A DNA stretch of 64,000 nucleotides from Heliopora coerulea (GCA_030142905.1 JASJOG010000263.1:186001-250000); one strand, 5' to 3'; positions 34,268 through 45,414 are shown, counted from the stretch's first letter. Numbers and translations: made by a program. Notes: a model not told the origin generated them from the sequence alone.

Positions 34268-34572
34268 GAAATCATCAGTGATTCGAATTTAATTGAGAAC
34301 CTCCCTCGATTCCTGTAAATTATGCCATGGTTGCTTTCCTACGTTCATCTAAAGAAATCGCAAATCCCTAAATATGAACCAAATGACATTTATTCAAAAG
34401 TTTTAAAGACAAATATTTGAAATTCTTAGTTGCTTAGTGTGCTTAGAAAAGGTCATTTGTGGGAAGTAACTGAAGCAACTACATCCCCCCACTTGGCTAG
34501 TGATAGGTGAATGTGTGCCTCGATAACCAATTGCAGTTTTTCCAAGTACAATTAAAACATCCAAACATAGTA

Positions 34573-34578
34573 AATAAA
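34573..34578 (+). promoter_or_regulatory. Candidate polyadenylation signal of RalGAP alpha
   Basis: AATAAA about 305 bases after the stop codon at 34267. It is the first good hexamer seen in the plausible 3' UTR; usage is inferred. Confidence 0.5.
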
Positions 34579-35097
34579 GTATGAATGCCTAAAATTACTA
34601 ATGGGATTAATTTATATTGTTGAACTGGGGTATTGCTCAATTTCTAATGTCAACGAGATTGCCAGATAAACGGTTTTACGTTCGTCAGAAGGAAATACAA
34701 AAAGCCACTTCAGGAGTCAATGGGTTAATGTCCTGAGATAAGGAAACATTTGAAACTGTAAAATTACTGAGGGAAGTAACTTTGTGTTTGTATGAATAAT
34801 TTCACCTATTAATCCCCCAGATATGTATCAGTGATATTGAAAGTATGGTCCTGCAGCTAAATAGCTGCCTAACAGGAGAATGGATTATAAGTTGAGATTT
34901 TTAAATAACTGCCTTGTTAAGACATGAAACATTTTAAAATTTCATATCCTTAACCATGAAAAAAATATCTTATGCTGATTGCAAACTGGATATGGGCGAC
35001 GAGAGGGGGAGAAGCAAGGGTCACTGTTCCGCCAATAACTTAGTTGGGTCCCGATGTGTCACTTTATATCAAACGGGAAAACTAATTTTTTCTGAGT

Positions 35098-35282
35098 GGC
35101 CGTTTCCCCTTAAACATCTGCTGAATATAACTGTCAGAATGTCTTTCCAAATGTTATTTGTAATGTTAAACGGAGCAATTGTCTTTCCATTCGCTTTGGG
35201 AATTCAATGTTTGCATGAAAATGAAAAAAACCGCAAAGTGTTCTGGTAGTTTTATTCACCTGACGTAATAAGGGAAAACAGC
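35098..35282. mobile_element. MITE family 1, copy b
   Basis: Inverted relative of 24120-24300. It shares GCAATTGTCTTTCCATTCGC inside and CCGTTTCCCCTTAAACATCT/TTCTGGTAGTTTTATTCACC ends. The two copies are in opposite orientation and about 80% similar by eye. Confidence 0.5.
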
Positions 35283-35715
35283 TATTCTCAAGTTAAAAAA
35301 AAATAAAATCTAAGGTTTTCGTGAAACTTATAAAACGGCTGGAAGTCCCAGTTCATACTCCGAGCTGCTACTGTGCTAAAGACTGACTCGAATACGACTG
35401 TAGCACAACTGGTGGCACTTGTTTTATATCTTGTGTACTAAAATGAAGTTATATTGCAATGTAGGGGATTTTAGAATGGAAATACGTGTCAAACACGTTA
35501 TAAGTGAAAACTCGTGTATCTGAAGCGTATTTTAATTACTTGGTTTCCAATTCAATATGCTAAACGGCTAAACGTCGCGCCTGTTTGAGACCGTTTTGAA
35601 ATAAAGTAAAAACAACCAAAGTAATCATGGGATAATGGGCTTAGTAAGCATTTCTACTAGTAAAGAACGCGCTGTAGTTTTCAGTTTGCAGAGTCCTGAG
35701 AATAACCTTACTAAG

Positions 35716-36137
35716 ACCCCGTTCACACGATACCGGTACGAAACTGCACCGGTATCAAAATATCACGGTCCGAACCTGTTCACACGATACCGGTACAGGT
35801 ACAGTTTCATTACGGTTTCACATTACGGTTTCAAATCGTTACGGTTAGCATTACGGTTTCATGCTTTTTCATACCGGTATCGTGTGAACGTAAGGCCTAA
35901 CCGTAATAATTTCATGACGGTTTCATTTCGTACCGGTATCAAAATATCACGGTACGAACCTGTTCACACGATACCGGTAGAGGTACAGTTTCATTACGGT
36001 TTCACATTACGGTTTCAAATCGTTACGGTTAGCATTACGGTTTCATGCTTTTTCATACCGGTATCGTGTGAACGCAAGGCCTAACAGTAATAATTTCGTT
36101 ACGGTTTCATTTCGTACCGATATCGTGTGAACGGGGT
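35716..36137. mobile_element. Harbinger-type MITE with internal tandem duplication
   Basis: The ends GACCCCGTTCACACGATACC and (on - strand) GACCCCGTTCACACGATATC are inverted repeats; TAA flanks both sides. An internal block of about 190 bp with CATTACGGTTTCAAATCGTT occurs twice (about 35775-35900 and 35960-36080), which creates a spurious 149-codon frame. Confidence 0.5.
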
Positions 36138-36247
36138 CTAAAGAACTGATTGCCTTCACATTCTAGTTCCCCTTCGTTAAAAATGCGGCTGTGCTGTTGT
36201 GGCGCTCCGCTTTCATGTACCGTCCCCTATGTTAGGGCTTAAAACGT

Positions 36248-36654
36248 CGCCTTGCAATATACTGAAAGATTGATGAAAGCGCAGCGTTGGCTGAGGTGCC
36301 TATGTAATTGCTCAGTTTTGGATTAGATATAGGTGAGATTAAGTGTAGAGCGTTAGTAGAAGGAAGAGAAAAGCGATGGAAATGCGAGTCTCATAAAAGA
36401 TCTAGTTTTTGCGACTCCAATGAACAAAATCTACCAATGTACTTTAGACTTCCAAATAACAACAACAACAACAATAATGATAATAGTAGCAATGCTAATA
36501 ACAACAATAAATAAAAATAATCACAACGATTATGATGATGATACTATATATAATTAGATAAACTGTAAGTTAAATGTTTAGATGGAGCATTATCCAGTAG
36601 TGTTTAATAACAATAACAGTACTTCACATCTGTAACAAATTTTACTTTACATAT

Positions 36655-36660
<6 letters not shown>
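36248..36660 (+). repeat. Direct repeat copy 1 (about 410 bp)
   Basis: Shares with 37577-37995 the ordered blocks TTGCAATATACT, GCCTATGTAAT, AACAAAATCTACCAATGTAC, an ACAACAATAATG-rich stretch, TATATAATTAGATAAACTGT and ACATCTGTRA. It may be a dispersed repeat or a terminal repeat around the PLE fragment. Confidence 0.5.
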
Positions 36661-36667
<7 letters not shown>

Positions 36668-36698
<31 letters not shown>

Positions 36699-36714
36699 TA
36701 TATATATATACATT
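36668..36714. repeat. AT/ACAT microsatellite, left of PLE fragment
   Basis: (ACAT)n then (AT)n, interrupted. The matching AT run continues at 37200-37234 beyond the PLE fragment, which suggests that the PLE entered an AT microsatellite. Confidence 0.5.
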
Positions 36715-37198
36715 TATATCGAAAGATTGGTTATTTGATTTTAGATCCCATACGTATTTTGTAATAACCAATCTTTCGATATAAAATGGGCGATCGTGAA
36801 AAGAGCCGCGGCCTACACAAGCGGAGCAAAAAGATGTAACCTTTGCCTGGAGGAAAAGCTTTGCATTATGAAAGCACGCCTAAAAAACCACCTAAAGAAC
36901 CTTCTCAACAAAAGATCGGAGATCGTCTCAAAGTGCAGACACCGGAACAGATTTCTCATCTCAAAGACAAGCCACACGAGGACAATAGCGATGAGTCATC
37001 CAACCCACGCAAACCATGACGTCAATGAACAGAGAAAAAGGAGACAATGAATCGACGCTGTTTCAGTTGCCTGAAGATCGCATACGCGTGAAACTCGGAG
37101 TAGCAACCATACACTCTTAAGCAAAATCTTACTACATTTAAGCTCTGCCCCATATGGTATCGAGCACTCTTGGAATCATCGTAAACATTATCATCTCA
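36715..37198 (+). mobile_element. PLE fragment with GIY-YIG remnant and hammerhead
   Basis: It begins with a 21-bp inverted repeat TATATCGAAAGATTGGTTAT at 36715-36735 and 36763-36783, the stump of an inverted partner. Coding on + reads AIVKRAAAYTSGAKRCNLCL and LLNKRSEIVSKCRHRNRFL, the Cys/His-containing end of a GIY-YIG-type PLE protein. A hammerhead-like fold follows at 37066-37107. Confidence 0.5.
37066..37107 (+). ncRNA. Candidate hammerhead ribozyme
   Basis: Helix I: GTTGC (37066-37070) with GCAAC (37103-37107). Core CTGAAGA (37071-37077) fits CUGANGA. Helix II: CGC/GCG with loop ATAC, next to a U-U mismatch. GAAA at 37090-37093. Helix III: ACT/AGT with loop CGG. The cleavage triplet is GTA (37100-37102). 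All conserved core bases are present; the weak point is helix II, which lacks the usual G-C closing pair. Confidence 0.5.
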
Positions 37199-37199
37199 G

Positions 37200-37234
<35 letters not shown>
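37200..37234. repeat. AT microsatellite, right of PLE fragment
   Basis: Uninterrupted (TA)n of about 35 bases. Confidence 0.5.
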
Positions 37235-37236
<2 letters not shown>

Positions 37237-37576
37237 AAATGACGCACGCTGATTGGCTGCCTAGCCGTGCTGTCCGTTTTTCGCACAGATCAACAACTTC
37301 TGGCGGGAAAATTTCCGAGTTGATTTGAAGACAAGCAAACCAGATTCGGGTCCGTTTTACAAAAGATTTACCATAATAAACTAGGTTAAAACAAGCCAGT
37401 AAACCTCAGCCGCTCACGAACTAAAAAGTTCGTTACCAGTGATGAAGGAATGAACCAAGAGCCACGTAATAAATTCGTTATTAACCTAGTTTGCTCGGTC
37501 TGTACGAAAACCTTAGGTAAATATATGCATATTATGTATTTGTATACATGTATGTATGTGTTTAAGTATTAGAAAC

Positions 37577-37995
37577 TTTACTTTGCAATATACTCAAGGA
37601 TTGAAAGTACATTGCCTGAAGCGCCTATGTAATCACCCACTTTTGGGGTTGAGATAGGTGAACTAAACGTAGAACGTTAGTAGAATGAATTGAATTTGTA
37701 ATAGAAAGAGAAAAATGCTGGAAATGCCAGTCTCAAGTTTTCGCGACAAAATAAACCACTTGGTGACTCCAGTGAACAAAATCTACCAATGTACGTTAGA
37801 CCACCAAACAACAATAATGGTAATGGTAACAATGACAATACAAACAATGAAAAAATAATCACAATGATTTTGATGATACTATATATAATTAGATAAACTG
37901 TAAGATTAATGTTTAGACAGAGCATTGTCCAATATTGTTTAATAGTAAGAGCACTTAACATCTGTGAAAAATTGTTCTTTGCAACTTTGGTGTAT
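37577..37995 (+). repeat. Direct repeat copy 2
   Basis: Second copy of the unit at 36248-36660 with scattered indels, followed likewise by a short ACATACATACAT run. Confidence 0.5.
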
Positions 37996-38039
37996 ATAAA
38001 AATATACCCATATACATACATACATGTAACAGCAAAACT

Positions 38040-40960
38040 TGTTTAGCATCTGGCAGTATATAGAATACCTTTCAAAATGCATGTTTCATGTTGTTCAAAC
38101 AATACATGTGCTTATAAATGCATTTTTATAGCACATGAAATGCAGTAGAATTCCTTACCAAAAATAGAAAACTAAGAATGTGTGCAAATTTTTTATATTT
38201 TCCCTTTTAAAAACTCTGATTCTGTCCTGATTCTGATGCATAACTGATCAGGAAACCGTGCAATTATTTCATGGTTAATGGGCTGGTATTTACATCAATT
38301 TAAAATGGGATTAAGTCAAGTAAATAACCTGCATTGTGCAAATTAATAGGTAAACATATGGCAAGTTGAAACTAATTTGTCAATCAAATACATTCTTCAT
38401 TGCTGGATACCTCATACTAGTGACTTCAAAACTGTGATATTCATTAATGAAGACACATGATCCAAATGCAGATGTCATATGCATGTAGCCATGGCACAGA
38501 ACAGAATCCAACCTTTTTATGGTCCTTTATTTTATACGTTTACTCGTGCAGCTATCAGAAAATACAACTCAATAAACAATCAGACTCGATTCGCGCTAAA
38601 TCGTTTATATAGAGTATCTTGTCAATTTTTGCTCATTACCATTACTAACAGGCAATTTTGTCTTTATTCTTAACATCATGATAAATTATTTGCTTTGTTT
38701 CCCACCTGTTTTGTCACATGCAAATTTGGCAGAGATATTGTTATATCATCAAGGAAATTTGCAAATATTCGTTTTGAATTTTAAAAACGTCCAATTAAAG
38801 TTTGCTTATTTCCTGTCTTGAACAAAGAATAAGTAAAAGATTGTGTAGGAAACTTAAAGGTCCAGTTTTTTGTGATAATGGCCTCAGTTAAAAGTGGGCA
38901 TTAGGAAAATTAAATAGGAAGTTACTCAAGTATGAAAATTCAAAACAAACATCTGTAAAATTTCCAAGGGAATTTTCTGAAATACTTCTCAAATTTGTGA
39001 GGTAATAAATCAAAATACATACCAAGTTAGGAAATCCATTGTGGAACACTCAAGTGTTCCACATTGGATTCCACATCAGCAGGCCAACTGCTGATGTGTT
39101 GAATGTTACTTTGAATCCCTTGGCACATAGTCTGATAAACTATCATACCCTAGTCAGGTTGGGATAATTTGGCTGCTAACAAAAAAATAAACAACTTGTA
39201 AGTCTGATGATAGAGGACAGTGGGCATTTTAAAAGTGTTTATTGTTTAAGTGGTGATTTCTCCAAAATTATTACAGGTTTACCTCTGCTTCTTGTGCTGT
39301 TGTCTAGTTGACTTTTTTAACCACCATTTAAATTTCAAGGCATGTATTTTAGCCATAATTATCTGTAAATAGCAAACTGAATTCACTCTTTCCAAAATTC
39401 TAAATTAAACAACCAGTACTTCAGAGGAAGTTGCTTTCATGAATCTTACAAAAGACTGAGATCAAACACCGTCCTCCAGACACGAGACTACAAGAGTTAC
39501 CATAATTCTGGATGTTTTGGTTGGAGGTTCCAATTAGGAAGAAATTACCTTGTGAATGGAAATTTTGGTGTTTGGAAACAAAAACAGAATGTTGCATGGG
39601 AAGAAATTTTAGGATATTAATTTTTATGTGATTAAAAACTGTTTGAGGAAATTTTACTGAAAAGATGGGTTGAAAAAGCAAGTTTTGTGGTCAATTAGTG
39701 GATGCACTAGTTTTGGTTCATTTTTGGGGTCCATTGATGGTCTTTAGAAATCACCATCAAAACCACAATTGGGGGCCCATTCCCTGCACCATATTTGGGG
39801 ACTAAGATGTCACCAATTCCCTGCAATTTTTTGGGGTTATATATTATATTGTCATGCCTTGGTTCTATTATTATTGATAAATTGAACAACATGTTGAGAA
39901 CACTTAGTGACACAAGTGCTATAACATACACCTTGGCTCAGCATTTTATATTACTCTTGCACAAAAATGCACATGTTTTGTCATGGTCTAAGTGAAATAG
40001 CAACATAACAACAAGGTTGTGCAAAAGTAAAAGATGCTCAATTTCTGTCATTATGTCAATAGTATGTACAAAACAACTAGGCCTAATTTTAAACGAATAA
40101 GCAAAGGAAGTACTTTGAGTTCATAATCAATAATTACCATTTGCAGGCCCAAAATACACATCCATTAACTTCCCAGTGATTTAGCAGTTAAGTCCCTATA
40201 GAGAATGTTAGACTTTAAAATTTTGTTGTAATAACTGATGTTGACCCACTAGTTGATAATTCAATGCAATTTGATCCAATCATTTGCAATATATCAATTT
40301 GGCAGATCACCAAGAAAGGAACATGTTAAAAGTCAAAGCTCTAAATTTCTAATCAGATGAACAAAAATGAAAGCTATTTTCCATGTTCAGTCTCCTTGAT
40401 AAAACATTAAATAATTGAGTGACATAACTTGCCTGTTCCTGCCCGGACAAGTGAAACAGCTTTCTTTTGTTTTAAAACGTTGGTGACAAGTTTCATATTA
40501 TTACTGTAATTCCGACTTCGAATATGACAGATCTTATTGATAACACTACAAATCTTTGATTTAAGAAGTTCTGGCATCTGCTTATAAAGGCAACTGTTGA
40601 ACGCATGAAAAGTGAATTGGTAGATCTGCAAATTTGTCAGAAAATTAATAGTCTAATAAACGCCAATCTTCTCCCCTTTGACACACGATAGCTAGAGAAG
40701 TCTTAATGATGAGGGGAAGTGTCAATTTGAAACTGCCATTCCATTTTGCTAAGGGTTTCCTCTTCATTACCTTGGATTATGAGGGGTTCATTACTGTCTC
40801 ATAGTCAAGTCTTCAATATTTTGTTCTAACAGCAAAATATACTTCAGATCGTTACTAATAAAGCAGATATCCAAAGGTAAACACTAGCATCGTTGCGAAG
40901 TTATTTTTGTCCACCGCGAACCACGAGATATAATGGGACGTAAACAAACATAGTACAAAG
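38040..40960. other. Intergenic, two small hairpins only
   Basis: No gene recognised. Two adjacent palindromes lie at 39034-39069 (TGTGGAACACT/AGTGTTCCACA) and 39072-39098 (CACATCAGCAG/CTGCTGATGTG). Confidence 0.5.
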
Positions 40961-41013
40961 CAAAATGGCTACGGAAATGAACGGAGGTTAGGACAATCAG
41001 ATAAATATTATTC

Positions 41014-41406
41014 TTGAAATTCATTCCCATCGTCGACCAACTTCGTTTTTTTAAATGCCGCCAGTGTTCTCGACCGTCTGTTGCAGTCTACTGTAGATCA
41101 ATAAATTTAAATATCCGGGAGTCGAGATATTTCCACACTCATCTTAACTTAAATCAAAAGGTTCTATGCCACCAGTTACGACCATCGACAGCTCATTTGA
41201 TAACTAAACAAAGAACTGACGAAAGCTTCCTACGAAGAGAGCACAGCAAGATTGTGGTCAAAAGCAAGAATTTCAACGAAACATTGGGGTCAAATCCCGA
41301 AAATACGAACTCCAACCTGACAATTCAAAAAGCAGTTCCAGAAAATCACTTCTTGTTGCAAAAATGTCTCATAATTTCACTTTACAAATATTCTCATTGT
41401 CCTTAA
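41014..41406 (+). other. Open frame of 130 codons, unproven
   Basis: No in-frame ATG opens it; a stop lies about 10 bases before. Arg/His/Ser-rich start (FFKCRQCSRPSVAVYCRS) could suit a mitochondrial presequence, but no domain is recognised and no convincing splice sites bound it. Listed because it is longer than expected for intergenic DNA. CpG-rich ATGGCGGC-type starts nearby (41825) hint at an undescribed first exon. Confidence 0.5.
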
Positions 41407-41922
41407 AATTATAATGAATAATTTAGAACCTTTGATATGCAGGGGCAGATCATCTTCAATCCGGGTAAAACTTAATAGTCCCAATCATATTGTTTATATT
41501 TTCTGAATCATCTGTTGATACCTGTTGATATTGTTTTCTAGATTGGTAAATTATCGCGCCCTTGATTTCCTGCCTGAGGATTGAACAAATTTATCCATAG
41601 GCATAAATATCGCTATTTTACATGACGAAATTTCGATGAAATTCGCAAATTACCTTTTAGGTGAACTGCAGAGAGGTCATCGGATTAAGGACGTCATGTC
41701 CTTCGCAATGAACATGGGAAAACCATAATCTCATAATGGAAACCAACTTCCACGTTTGTTGCATTTCAAATTGTAAATCCGTATCACCTCTTCCAGTTTT
41801 CCTTCAAGGTGCTCTGCATCAAACATGGCGGCGGGTACAACAAGACCTGCCACTAAACAAAAACACATTTGATCTCTTAGGCAACCACTTGGTAATACCA
41901 ACTACGTTTAAATGCAGTTTAC

Positions 41923-41928
41923 TTTATT
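41923..41928 (-). promoter_or_regulatory. Candidate polyadenylation signal of C/EBP
   Basis: AATAAA on the - strand about 135 bases after the stop codon. Confidence 0.5.
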
Positions 41929-42061
41929 CGCTACATAAACGATTTTCTTAAAGTCACAATCCGGTATTAAAAAGAAAAAATAAAAAACTTTTACGACAAG
42001 TCCATGGTTTCATAGTCCTCAATGAGTATTTCGGTTTGGGAACCTTTCGGTGTCTGTCAAG

Positions 42062-42823
42062 CTACGACTCCTTTGTTAACCCCAGTTTGGAAAGATCGGA
42101 TGATGAAAGATAGCTCCTCAGACGGTGTAGTTCTTTGGTCAAAGCGGCTATCTCAGAGTGAAGGCCTTCGTTTTCCTCTGTGAGTTCGCTCACTTTGCGG
42201 AATATTTCCACTTGCTTCTCTTTGGTCTTCATGCGGCTTTTTCTGACGGCCACGTTGTTACGTTCGCGTTTCAAGCGGTACTCCTGGGTGTTTTTATCCA
42301 TATACTTTGCTTTGACGGAGCTCTTTCGTCCTCGAGATCGTCTGCTTTTCAGCTTTCGAGCATTAGAATGGATCTCAGGGGATGGCGGCGCAGAAGACTG
42401 AAGATCGAGCGCTGTTGCAGGCACAGTTTGGTTGGTAGTCAGTGTTCTGTCGTCGCATTCCATGAGCATCATGCTGCTTTCTTGCATTGAGTAACCAAAA
42501 TCATTCTCCGGTTGGAATGCGCTCAGAACATCTTGCTGCTGGGCTCGTTTGAAGTCTTTCGGCGGTGAAGTGGAGACTAGCTGAAAGATGTCAGATTCTT
42601 GATTGGTGTCGAGGTCTATGTCTTCTAAGTACGGAGACAGGTCCAGGGATGGTTCACTTACGTAAGGATCGTAGAAACTTAGTCCAAACTCTGCTTCTAG
42701 TGGAGCTTGATAGAAGCCGTCCGAACCAGCTTCGTGGATGGTCAATGCCTGAGGGTACCTTGGCAAGGTATTTCGACGTGTTGGATAAAAAGATGAGTCG
42801 TTTGACTCATTTTTAATATCCAC
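42062..42823 (-). CDS. CEBP: C/EBP-family bZIP transcription factor
   Basis: 253 codons from a GTG at 42823 to TAG at 42064-42062. The nuclear protein binds CCAAT/enhancer (TTGCGCAA-like) sites as a dimer. The bZIP is at the C-terminus: basic region YRLKRERNNVAVRKSRMKTK (residues about 182-201), with the RERNN and VAVRKSR residues that mark C/EBP, then a leucine zipper to about residue 240. An acidic activation segment, EPSLDLSPYLEDIDLD, resembles the family's SIDISAYI box at about residues 57-72. The gene is intronless over this span, as is common for C/EBPs. The frame stays open upstream to TGA at 42934-42932 with no ATG; conserved-looking residues (DTDQFLYASYPPSAVD) precede the GTG. Translation therefore starts at a non-AUG codon or in an upstream exon. 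Confidence 0.5.
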   Translation of the reverse strand: MDIKNESNDSSFYPTRRNTLPRYPQALTIHEAGSDGFYQAPLEAEFGLSFYDPYVSEPSLDLSPYLEDIDLDTNQESDIFQLVSTSPPKDFKRAQQQDVLSAFQPENDFGYSMQESSMMLMECDDRTLTTNQTVPATALDLQSSAPPSPEIHSNARKLKSRRSRGRKSSVKAKYMDKNTQEYRLKRERNNVAVRKSRMKTKEKQVEIFRKVSELTEENEGLHSEIAALTKELHRLRSYLSSSDLSKLGLTKES

Positions 42824-42927
42824 TGCCGATGGTGGATATGAGGCATAGAGAAATTGGTCGGTATCCTTTAATGGCGGTATTTTGGAGGCTGTTGTATAAC
42901 CTTCCTTAGCAAATGTAAATTGACTTG

Positions 42928-43014
42928 CTAGTCAAGTTGAAGTATGCGTAAAAGAGGGTTATGGAGAGAGTGCAGGCAGGTTTTGTTTCCGTGACCGGGC
43001 ATTTCGCTAATCAT
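42928..43014 (-). promoter_or_regulatory. Upstream ORF in the C/EBP leader
   Basis: ATG at 43014 opens a 28-codon frame (MISEMPGHGNK... to TAG at 42928), out of frame with C/EBP and ending 105 bases before the GTG. Vertebrate C/EBP alpha and beta mRNAs carry uORFs that set isoform ratio; whether this one is transcribed is unknown. Confidence 0.5.
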
Positions 43015-43029
43015 TTTACTCGATATCCT

Positions 43030-43067
43030 ATTGGTCGACAAGTCACGCGACATTGGCCGTGACGTAA
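43030..43067 (-). promoter_or_regulatory. Proximal promoter of C/EBP: two CCAAT boxes and a CRE-like site
   Basis: CCAAT on the - strand at 43034-43030 and 43056-43052, and TTACGTCA at 43067-43060. The sites are within 40 bp and about 210-245 bp upstream of the GTG. A TATA box is not evident. Confidence 0.5.
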
Positions 43068-43069
43068 AA

Positions 43070-44770
43070 CGTGAGTGGGCAGGATCGGTTGACAAAGATT
43101 GCCGGCTGCACGTCGATGGCCGTAATTAATTTATCGTTGTGTTTCTTTTGTCGGGACGTCTAATAGCAGGTACACCTACCCAAACTACTTTTTAGAGCGG
43201 AAGCGTGTTCTTAGCCTTTAATGACGATCTTTCCTTTCCGGGTTATCAACAGATGCGTCTTGTCTAGTGCTTCCGCTTTGTTGTACTTTGCAATTTTGCA
43301 TGTGTAAGCAAGCAACCGTGTACTCTTTCACGCATTTTCAATTAGCTCATAAATTCAAGAGCAAGTTATTTATTTATAGAATTATGAAGGTACTGTTAAG
43401 GTGAAGAATGAACAACATGAACGCTAAACTATACAGGTAGTTTCTGCTGTGACCCGTAGTGTCAAAGTGCTGATGAGCGCTAGAACGGAAGTGTAGCATT
43501 GTTTCCATATGACGATTGAACCATTTCAAGTCATCATGTTATGGGCACCCTTTCCAGGGCTTCCGATTCCGTAGTGCTTGTTAACGGAATTGGTCAAACG
43601 TCAATTTGTCCAACATGATCGAGAAAACAAGAATTCCATTTCAGCAGCGATTATGCCAATTAATACAATAAATCAGTGAGAAAGCGGCGTGGTTGGAAAA
43701 ACCTAGCAAGACGAGTGGGTAGAAAGAAGTTCTAATCACATTCAACACTAACTTACGTCACAGACGCTAGTGGGCACTGATTGTCGGTTTTCAAATTTTT
43801 ACATACCATGACAAAGCCTAGCAGGTCCTTCACTGACCACGCAAAAACAAATAAAATTAATGACCTGGGTGTGTACCAAAAGTTATGTACAGTATGTTAA
43901 TTATACGGATGCAAAAAGTATGCTGGTGATCAGGTTATCTTGCAACTTAAAGTACTTCACCATAAATCAGCATTTTTAGTTATGGGTGTGTCATTGCATA
44001 TCCTAATTTTCAACTTGACATTTGACAGCAAAAGATGGAAACCAAGTGGTCAGAATGCAAAGTAAAGAAGTCACATGGTTTTTGTGGTTGAATAGGTGAG
44101 GACTTGCATTTAAATATGCCAAAGAATTCTAAATGTTTAAATTCCTAGGCTTTTGTACCTCACTCTTATCACTGCACCAAATGGCATCTTTTGAGGAGTA
44201 TTTTTGGTCAACTTTCACATATTTTTTACTTTCATGAAAAATTTGTATGAAAATGAACAGGAGAGGTTCAAAGGTAACCAGCACATTTCTTCACTTACCA
44301 GTTGCAGTTCCAGGATTTTAATTTTTTCACAGGGATGATAATGAATGGCTTAAAAATCCCATATTGCTATTCTTGGAGACACAGACCTATGAATTAATGC
44401 AGAGAGCAGGAACCTAAAGAGATCCAAAACATTTTGCAATTGTAAATGTAAGTGGTGCTACTTAATTGATATAGATTGTACCTTTTGTATATGTGATATG
44501 TCATTTCCAAGAAAATAATTAATATAGAAGTCTTTCAATGACCGTGCTTCAATTCATCAGCTTCTTAGTCTTTGTTTCTCTTTTGCTTGGATAGTTCTAG
44601 GGTGGGTGGGTAGGCACACACTCCACCCACCTACATCAACCCTTGGTCAAAAGCCTAGTAAGACACTAGGTTTTGAGTACTACCTGCAGTGGAAAGGCCT
44701 TGGAAGGAAATGGGGTGTCTGGACTCCCCACTATTCAAAAATGAGGTCAACTAAATTGGCTCAAATATAA
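43070..44770. other. Intergenic stretch without recognised features
   Basis: No coding similarity or RNA gene seen between the C/EBP promoter and the foldback repeat at 44772. Confidence 0.5.
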
Positions 44771-44771
44771 A

Positions 44772-44892
44772 AAGAGAAAAGAAGAGAATTCATTTAGAGT
44801 CAAAAAAATACTTAAGATGTACACTGTACCAGTGTGTATGTACATCTTATATATATTTTTTTGACTTTTAGTGAGTTCTCTTCTTTTCTCTC
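44772..44892. mobile_element. Foldback MITE
   Basis: Arms with GAGAAAAGAAGAGAATTC and GAGTTCTCTTCTTTTCTC plus AAGATGTACA/GTACATCTT, loop about 16 bp. Confidence 0.5.
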
Positions 44893-44997
44893 ATTTACCA
44901 TCACATACAGTTCATCTGACAACTTAGCAGCAACTCATGGACTGACCAGTATGTCCATATATTTCAACTACAAATTCATAATTAACCTTGTAAAAAA

Positions 44998-45249
44998 CAA
45001 AGTGCCTTTATTTATACTGGATAACCCTATCAGCTACCTGAGCTGTTCTCCCTAGAGGTCCAGTAAGGGCCACCCCTCATGGGTCCAATGTTATACAGGA
45101 GGAAACTGGAGTACCTAGAGAAAACCTGATGCTTAGTAGAGACAAACTGGACAACACTCTTCTCATATGTGACCAAAGTAACTTTAACCAGAATCAAACC
45201 CTAGTCAAAGTGGTGACAGACACATGCACTACCACCGTGCCACCAGCAG
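44998..45249 (-). mobile_element. tRNA-derived SINE
   Basis: Read on the - strand it starts with an A-box-like TGGCACGGTGGTAGTGC and a B-box-like GGTTTGATTCT, the split promoter of a tRNA-derived head. A unique body with CTCCTGTATAACATTGGACC follows, ending near AATAAAGGCACTTTG. A 3' fragment of the same family occurs at 369-460. Confidence 0.5.
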
Positions 45250-45368
45250 ACAAGTTGAACCTGGTGAAGTAGCAGATAACTACTACAGGGACTGCTGATT
45301 AAGAAGGGGAGGCAAGCCTCTACCCAATTTCTTGTTCACATAAGAAATGTAGTTTTCAATGCATGTCC

Positions 45369-45414
45369 TTACTTCAATCTCACAGTAACAAATGCTACTG
45401 TGAGATTGAAGTAA
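45369..45414. repeat. Perfect hairpin, 19-bp arms
   Basis: TTACTTCAATCTCACAGTA and its exact complement with an 8-base loop. No flanking gene explains it. Bases 45415-46870 have nothing else I can assign. Confidence 0.5.

Noticed and set aside
35635..36084. 149-codon frame with RYRY-type repeats
   Set aside because: It is the translation of the internal tandem duplication of a Harbinger-type MITE.
42158..42816. Several + strand frames opposite C/EBP
   Set aside because: Antisense shadows of the bZIP gene.
45180..45249. A tRNA gene on the - strand
   Set aside because: Only the A and B box resemblance is present; no cloverleaf closes, so it is a SINE head.
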